9,249 bases of DNA from an uncultured Chloroflexota bacterium (GTDB taxonomy: Bacteria; Chloroflexota; Limnocylindria; Limnocylindrales; Limnocylindraceae), in NCBI GenBank assembly GCA_903847005.1, contig CAINCM010000023.1:1-9249 (forward strand), in the 5' to 3' direction. A program made the translations under genes and the position numbers. The notes beneath the pieces are model-generated. The model was not told the DNA's origin and did not search any database. It saw only the letters and a program-made list of their open reading frames with translations. Shown piece by piece: positions 5,948 to 9,249 of the stretch (its first letter is position 1; each line of letters opens with the position of its first letter).

Positions 5948-8900
5948 CGCCGCGTGCGCCTCGCGGCGCGGCGTCTGCAGGGAGTGCCCCGCGCGGCAGC
6001 GATCAGATTCCCGTGTGGACAGGTGTCTCGGTTCGCGCGCCGCGCGCCTTCGCGGAGGGCGTGCGGCACCTCCTCGCGGACCTCAACGACGAACAGTACG
6101 CAGCGGTCACGCATGGTGAAGGTCCGCTCCTCGTCGTAGCTGGTGCCGGAACGGGCAAGACCCATGTGATCACTCGACGTGTGGCGTGGCTGATCGCACA
6201 GCAGCGTGCCCTCCCCGAGGAGATCCTGGCGCTCACGTTCACCGATCGCGCGGCAGAGGAGATGCAGGGTCGCGTCGACCGACTTGTTCCGTACGGATAC
6301 GCCACCACGCCGATCAAGACCTTCCATGCCTGGGGGGACGAGCTGCTCCGCGAAAACGCACACCGCATCGGCATCTCGGGCGAACTTCGCGTGCTCGGAC
6401 GCGCAGAGGTGGTACTCCTCCTCCGCGAACACCTCTTCGAGCTCGGACTCTCGCGATTCGCCCCGCTCGGTGATCCGACCAGGTTTCTCGGGGATGTTGC
6501 CGCGTACATCTCGCGAGCAAAAGAGGAGGGTGTCGGCGCCGATCAGATCGGTGCGTTCGCAGCGCAGCTGTGCGCGCGTGCGGAGGCGCTGCGCCTGGAA
6601 CTACCCGAGGACGATCAGGGTCGTCGCCAGCTCATCGCCCATGCCGACGCGCTCCAGCGCCTCGGCGAAGAGCACGACGAGCTCGCCGCGGCGTACCGCG
6701 CATATCGCGCGATCCTTGCGAGAGGCGGGCTGCTCGACTTCGGCGACCAGGTGCTCCTGGCCCATGAACTCCTGCGCGATGACCCTCTCGTCGCGGCGCG
6801 AGTTCGAGAACGACACCGCTGGCTGCTCGTCGACGAGTATCAGGATACGAACCGGCTGCAGGGAGCGCTCGTCGATCTGATCGCGCAAGGGAGTCGGAAC
6901 CTGACCGCCGTCGGCGACGACGATCAATCCATCTACCGTTTCCGCGGAGCCGCAATCGAGAACATCCTCGGCTTCGTCGATCGATACCCCGATGCGTCGA
7001 AGGTCGTGTTGACCAAGAACTATCGAAGCTCAACCCCGATCCTGACCGCGGCTCGGCGTCTCATCCGATTCAACGATCCAGAGCGTCTCGAGACCAAGCT
7101 CGGCATCTCCAAGGAGTTGCGCGCGGAGGCCGAGGGTGCCGCGCCCCACCCCGTGGCCTTCCGCCGATTCCGGACGACCGCGGATGAGGCGGACTGGATC
7201 GCGAGCGAGATCCGCGCTTCGGTGGCATCCGGTCGCCGGCCGCGCGACCATGCGGTGCTGGTGCGCGCGAACGTCGACGCGGCGGAGATCAGCAGGAGCC
7301 TGAACATGGCGGGGATCCCCTGGCGTGCGAGCGCCGCAGCAGGCCTCTATGACCGACCTGAGGTGCGCCTGCTGCTGGCCGGACTGCGGCACGCGGCGGA
7401 CCCGGACGCATCGGCACCGCTCTTCCTGATCTGCGCGGCCCCCCGATTCAAGGTGCCGGCAAGCATCCTGGCGGCCGCCGTGGGGAAGTCGCGGCGAGAG
7501 CATCGTCCCCTCCGCGAGGCGCTGCAGGCGGTGGGTGCCGTGAACCAGGACACGATGCGGTTGATGTCGAACCTGAACGAACTTGTGAAGGAGAGCGTGG
7601 AGCGCACAAGCGGGGAGGTGCTGTATCGCTGGCTGCGCGAAAGCGGACTCCTCGCAGAGCTCACGCGCGAAGCGACCCCCGAAGCGGACGAACAGATTCG
7701 CAACATCGGTCGGCTCTTCGATGTGGTCCGCTCGCGCAGTCGGCTGCTCGAACTCGATCGTGCGCCGTTTCTCGTTCGCTACCTGGAAGAGCTAGGCGAG
7801 GCAGGAGACGATCCATCCGCGGCGGATGTCGACCCGGACCTGGACGCGGTCGCCCTCTTGACCGTTCACCAGGCGAAGGGTCTCGAGTTCCCCGTGGTCT
7901 TCGTGGCCAACATGGTGGAGTCGCGCTTCCCTGCACGCGGACGCGCTCCGCGCCTTGCCCTCGCCGCAGAGCTCGGCGGAAGCGACCAGATCGTGCCGCG
8001 GGATCCGCGCGCACCGGAGACACCAACCGCGCTGGACGAGGAGGCACTGCGCGAGGAGCGTCGCCTCGCCTATGTTGCGCTCACTCGCGCGCGCGAACAG
8101 CTCTATCTGAGTGCATCCGAGCGTGCGACGGGAGGAGTTCGTCCGCGCAAGGTGAGTCGCTTCGTCTCTGAGGCCCTCGATCTCGCGCGCACGCAACTTG
8201 AGGCGACACCCTTCACCGGCGAGCGAAGCAGCGCGATCGCCGCTGTCGAGGTAGAGGAGCCCGCAGCCCCGGTCCTTCCGGTCCGCACACCCGGCGCGGC
8301 CGAACAGGCGCCGCTCACGCTGAGCTACACCGCGATCGAGGCGTATCTCGCATGCCCGTTGCGGTACCACTATCAGCAGAGACTGCGCATTCCGCTCCCG
8401 CCGCACCACGCCGCTATCTACGGGTCCGCCCTCCACGCTGCGGTGGCCGAGTTCCACCGAGGGCAGCTGGCGGGCAACCCACCGGATCGCACGGCGTTGG
8501 TCGAGGCGCTCGATCGGAGCTGGCAGAGCGCAGGCTTCATCTCTCGTGCGCATGAGGAGGCACGCTACGCGGCGGCGCTCAAGGTGATCGAGCGATTCAG
8601 CAGCGATGAACGCGCGAGCGGCATCGTTCCTGCGTACGTGGAGAAAGACTTTTCGTTTGAGATCGGCGGACACAAGATTCGCGGTCGCTGGGATCGGGTC
8701 GATGTGACGCCGCTTGCGGTGGGCGAGCGCACCAGGGACATTCCCGCGATCGAGATGAGTGACGAGACGCTCCGCCCAACGCTGCCGTTGAGCGACGAGT
8801 GGGTGGTGATCTCGGACTACAAGAGCGGAGGGAAGGACGACGACGAGGGGAATGCCATTCGCGCCCGCGACGCGCTGCAGCTGCAGATCTATGCGCTCGC

Positions 8901-9144
8901 GTGGCGTGCGGCGACAGGGCGACTGCCTGACGAGGTGAGCCTGCGCTTCCTCGATTCGGGAAAGGCGGCAACGGTGCCGGTCGATCCGAAGCGCATCGTC
9001 AAGGCGCGCGAGCGGATCCTCGAGGCGGCGGAGGGGATCCAGTCCGGATCCATGGAGGCAAAGCCAGACCTGATGAACTGCACCTACTGTGCCTACCGGG
9101 AGCTGTGCCCCTCCTCCAAGGCACCTGCGGGCCGACCGGCATGA
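5944..9144 (+). CDS. UvrD/PcrA-type superfamily 1A DNA helicase fused to a PD-(D/E)XK nuclease with a 4Fe-4S cluster (AdnB/AddB-like)
   Basis: Predicted single-chain helicase-nuclease for unwinding and trimming DNA ends, as AdnAB or AddAB do in recombination repair. Helicase motifs in order: Q motif NDEQ (48-51), Walker A AGAGTGKT (66-73), LTFTDRAAEEM, Walker B LLVDEYQD (294-301), GDDDQSIYRFRGA (324-336), TKNYRSS, TVHQAKGLE (640-648), and EERRLAYVALTRAR (704-717). A 40-50-residue Pro/Ala linker leads to the nuclease, which shows Cys804 in YLACPLRY, the GSALHAAVAE motif (827-836, His831), WDRVD with Asp917 and Asp920, SDYK with Asp958 and Lys960, QLQIY (979-983), and the cluster cysteines 1046, 1049 and 1055. 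All key residues appear intact. The total of 1066 residues is close to AdnB. GTG 5944 overlaps the DUF4446 stop, but residues 1-40 are low-complexity, so GTG 6013 or 6061 might be the true start. No AdnA-like partner is visible beside it. The stop overlaps the next ATG. Confidence 0.93.
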   Translation: MTPRAPRGAASAGSAPRGSDQIPVWTGVSVRAPRAFAEGVRHLLADLNDEQYAAVTHGEGPLLVVAGAGTGKTHVITRRVAWLIAQQRALPEEILALTFTDRAAEEMQGRVDRLVPYGYATTPIKTFHAWGDELLRENAHRIGISGELRVLGRAEVVLLLREHLFELGLSRFAPLGDPTRFLGDVAAYISRAKEEGVGADQIGAFAAQLCARAEALRLELPEDDQGRRQLIAHADALQRLGEEHDELAAAYRAYRAILARGGLLDFGDQVLLAHELLRDDPLVAARVRERHRWLLVDEYQDTNRLQGALVDLIAQGSRNLTAVGDDDQSIYRFRGAAIENILGFVDRYPDASKVVLTKNYRSSTPILTAARRLIRFNDPERLETKLGISKELRAEAEGAAPHPVAFRRFRTTADEADWIASEIRASVASGRRPRDHAVLVRANVDAAEISRSLNMAGIPWRASAAAGLYDRPEVRLLLAGLRHAADPDASAPLFLICAAPRFKVPASILAAAVGKSRREHRPLREALQAVGAVNQDTMRLMSNLNELVKESVERTSGEVLYRWLRESGLLAELTREATPEADEQIRNIGRLFDVVRSRSRLLELDRAPFLVRYLEELGEAGDDPSAADVDPDLDAVALLTVHQAKGLEFPVVFVANMVESRFPARGRAPRLALAAELGGSDQIVPRDPRAPETPTALDEEALREERRLAYVALTRAREQLYLSASERATGGVRPRKVSRFVSEALDLARTQLEATPFTGERSSAIAAVEVEEPAAPVLPVRTPGAAEQAPLTLSYTAIEAYLACPLRYHYQQRLRIPLPPHHAAIYGSALHAAVAEFHRGQLAGNPPDRTALVEALDRSWQSAGFISRAHEEARYAAALKVIERFSSDERASGIVPAYVEKDFSFEIGGHKIRGRWDRVDVTPLAVGERTRDIPAIEMSDETLRPTLPLSDEWVVISDYKSGGKDDDEGNAIRARDALQLQIYALAWRAATGRLPDEVSLRFLDSGKAATVPVDPKRIVKARERILEAAEGIQSGSMEAKPDLMNCTYCAYRELCPSSKAPAGRPA

Positions 9145-9249
9145 CGCTCTGGGATCCGCCCGAGCGCAAGTCCGACCCGCCACAGCCGCGGGTGACGCCT
9201 CTCGTGGAGACGCCCCCGCGCATCCCCGTTTCGGATCAGCGCATGATTC
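9141..9249 (+). CDS. Unrecognised ORF, N-terminal 36 codons (cut by window end)
   Basis: Starts at ATG 9141, overlapping the helicase TGA (ATGA), which supports a real, coupled gene. The visible part begins MTLWDPPERK, is proline-rich (nine prolines in 36 residues) and continues open through RIPVSDQRMI to the last base. Such a Pro-rich leader often precedes a folded domain, but nothing here identifies a family. Its place after the helicase-nuclease suggests co-expression, perhaps another DNA-repair protein; that is only a guess. Confidence 0.6.
   Translation, partial: MTLWDPPERKSDPPQPRVTPLVETPPRIPVSDQRMI

Noticed and set aside
7792..9183. Minus-strand open frame of about 460 codons opposite the helicase-nuclease
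   Set aside because: Its composition is Arg/Ala/His-rich with no motif, and it lies opposite intact nuclease motifs, so it is a shadow of the plus-strand gene.
1..9249. CRISPR arrays, tRNA or rRNA genes, insertion sequences, phage or defence genes
   Set aside because: I saw no regularly spaced repeats, cloverleaf-like or rRNA-like sequence, transposase or integrase motifs, or toxin-antitoxin pair; nearly all bases are used by housekeeping-type genes.

Overview
The window joins two unlike pieces of DNA. Bases 1 to about 455 read on the minus strand as the N-terminal half of a LivH-type branched-chain amino acid ABC transporter permease. Its leucine codons are nearly all CTG, which recalls Betaproteobacteria (Burkholderiales-like). 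From about 455 to the end the sequence is a GC-rich bacterial chromosome with many GTG starts, frequent CTC leucine codons and stop/start overlaps. It opens in the middle of clpX, whose first ~230 residues (about half the protein) are missing. With no transposase, att-like repeat or other boundary signal at the join, an assembly chimera is the simplest explanation. A real rearrangement cannot be excluded from sequence alone.

The main part looks like housekeeping DNA of a non-proteobacterial lineage. A clpX-valS order, a DUF4446 protein and a UvrD-type helicase fused to an iron-sulfur PD-(D/E)XK nuclease fit Chloroflexota (for example freshwater or soil Limnocylindria-like groups) or Actinomycetota-like bacteria. 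This placement is an inference from gene content, not a proven identification.

Layout: a plus-strand run clpX (3' part) - valS - fmdB-like zinc-ribbon gene, linked by stop/start overlaps, meets a minus-strand D-3-phosphoglycerate dehydrogenase-like gene (serA) only 3 bp away. serA follows a small one-helix membrane-protein gene that appears split by a one-base frameshift in a CCCC run. A 105-bp divergent intergenic region holds a strong Shine-Dalgarno for the minus-strand gene, a 14-bp inverted repeat, and an extended -10 placed so that the plus-strand DUF4446 transcript may be leaderless. The DUF4446 gene overlaps a 1066-residue helicase-nuclease gene, which in turn overlaps the start of an unrecognised, proline-rich ORF cut by the window end.

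Taken together: protein quality control (ClpX), tRNA charging (ValS), serine synthesis (SerA) and DNA break processing or repair (helicase-nuclease). I see no CRISPR array, defence island, insertion sequence, RNA gene or clearly new system. The points most worth a second look are the chimeric join, the frameshifted small membrane protein, the possible leaderless promoter and the single-chain helicase-nuclease.
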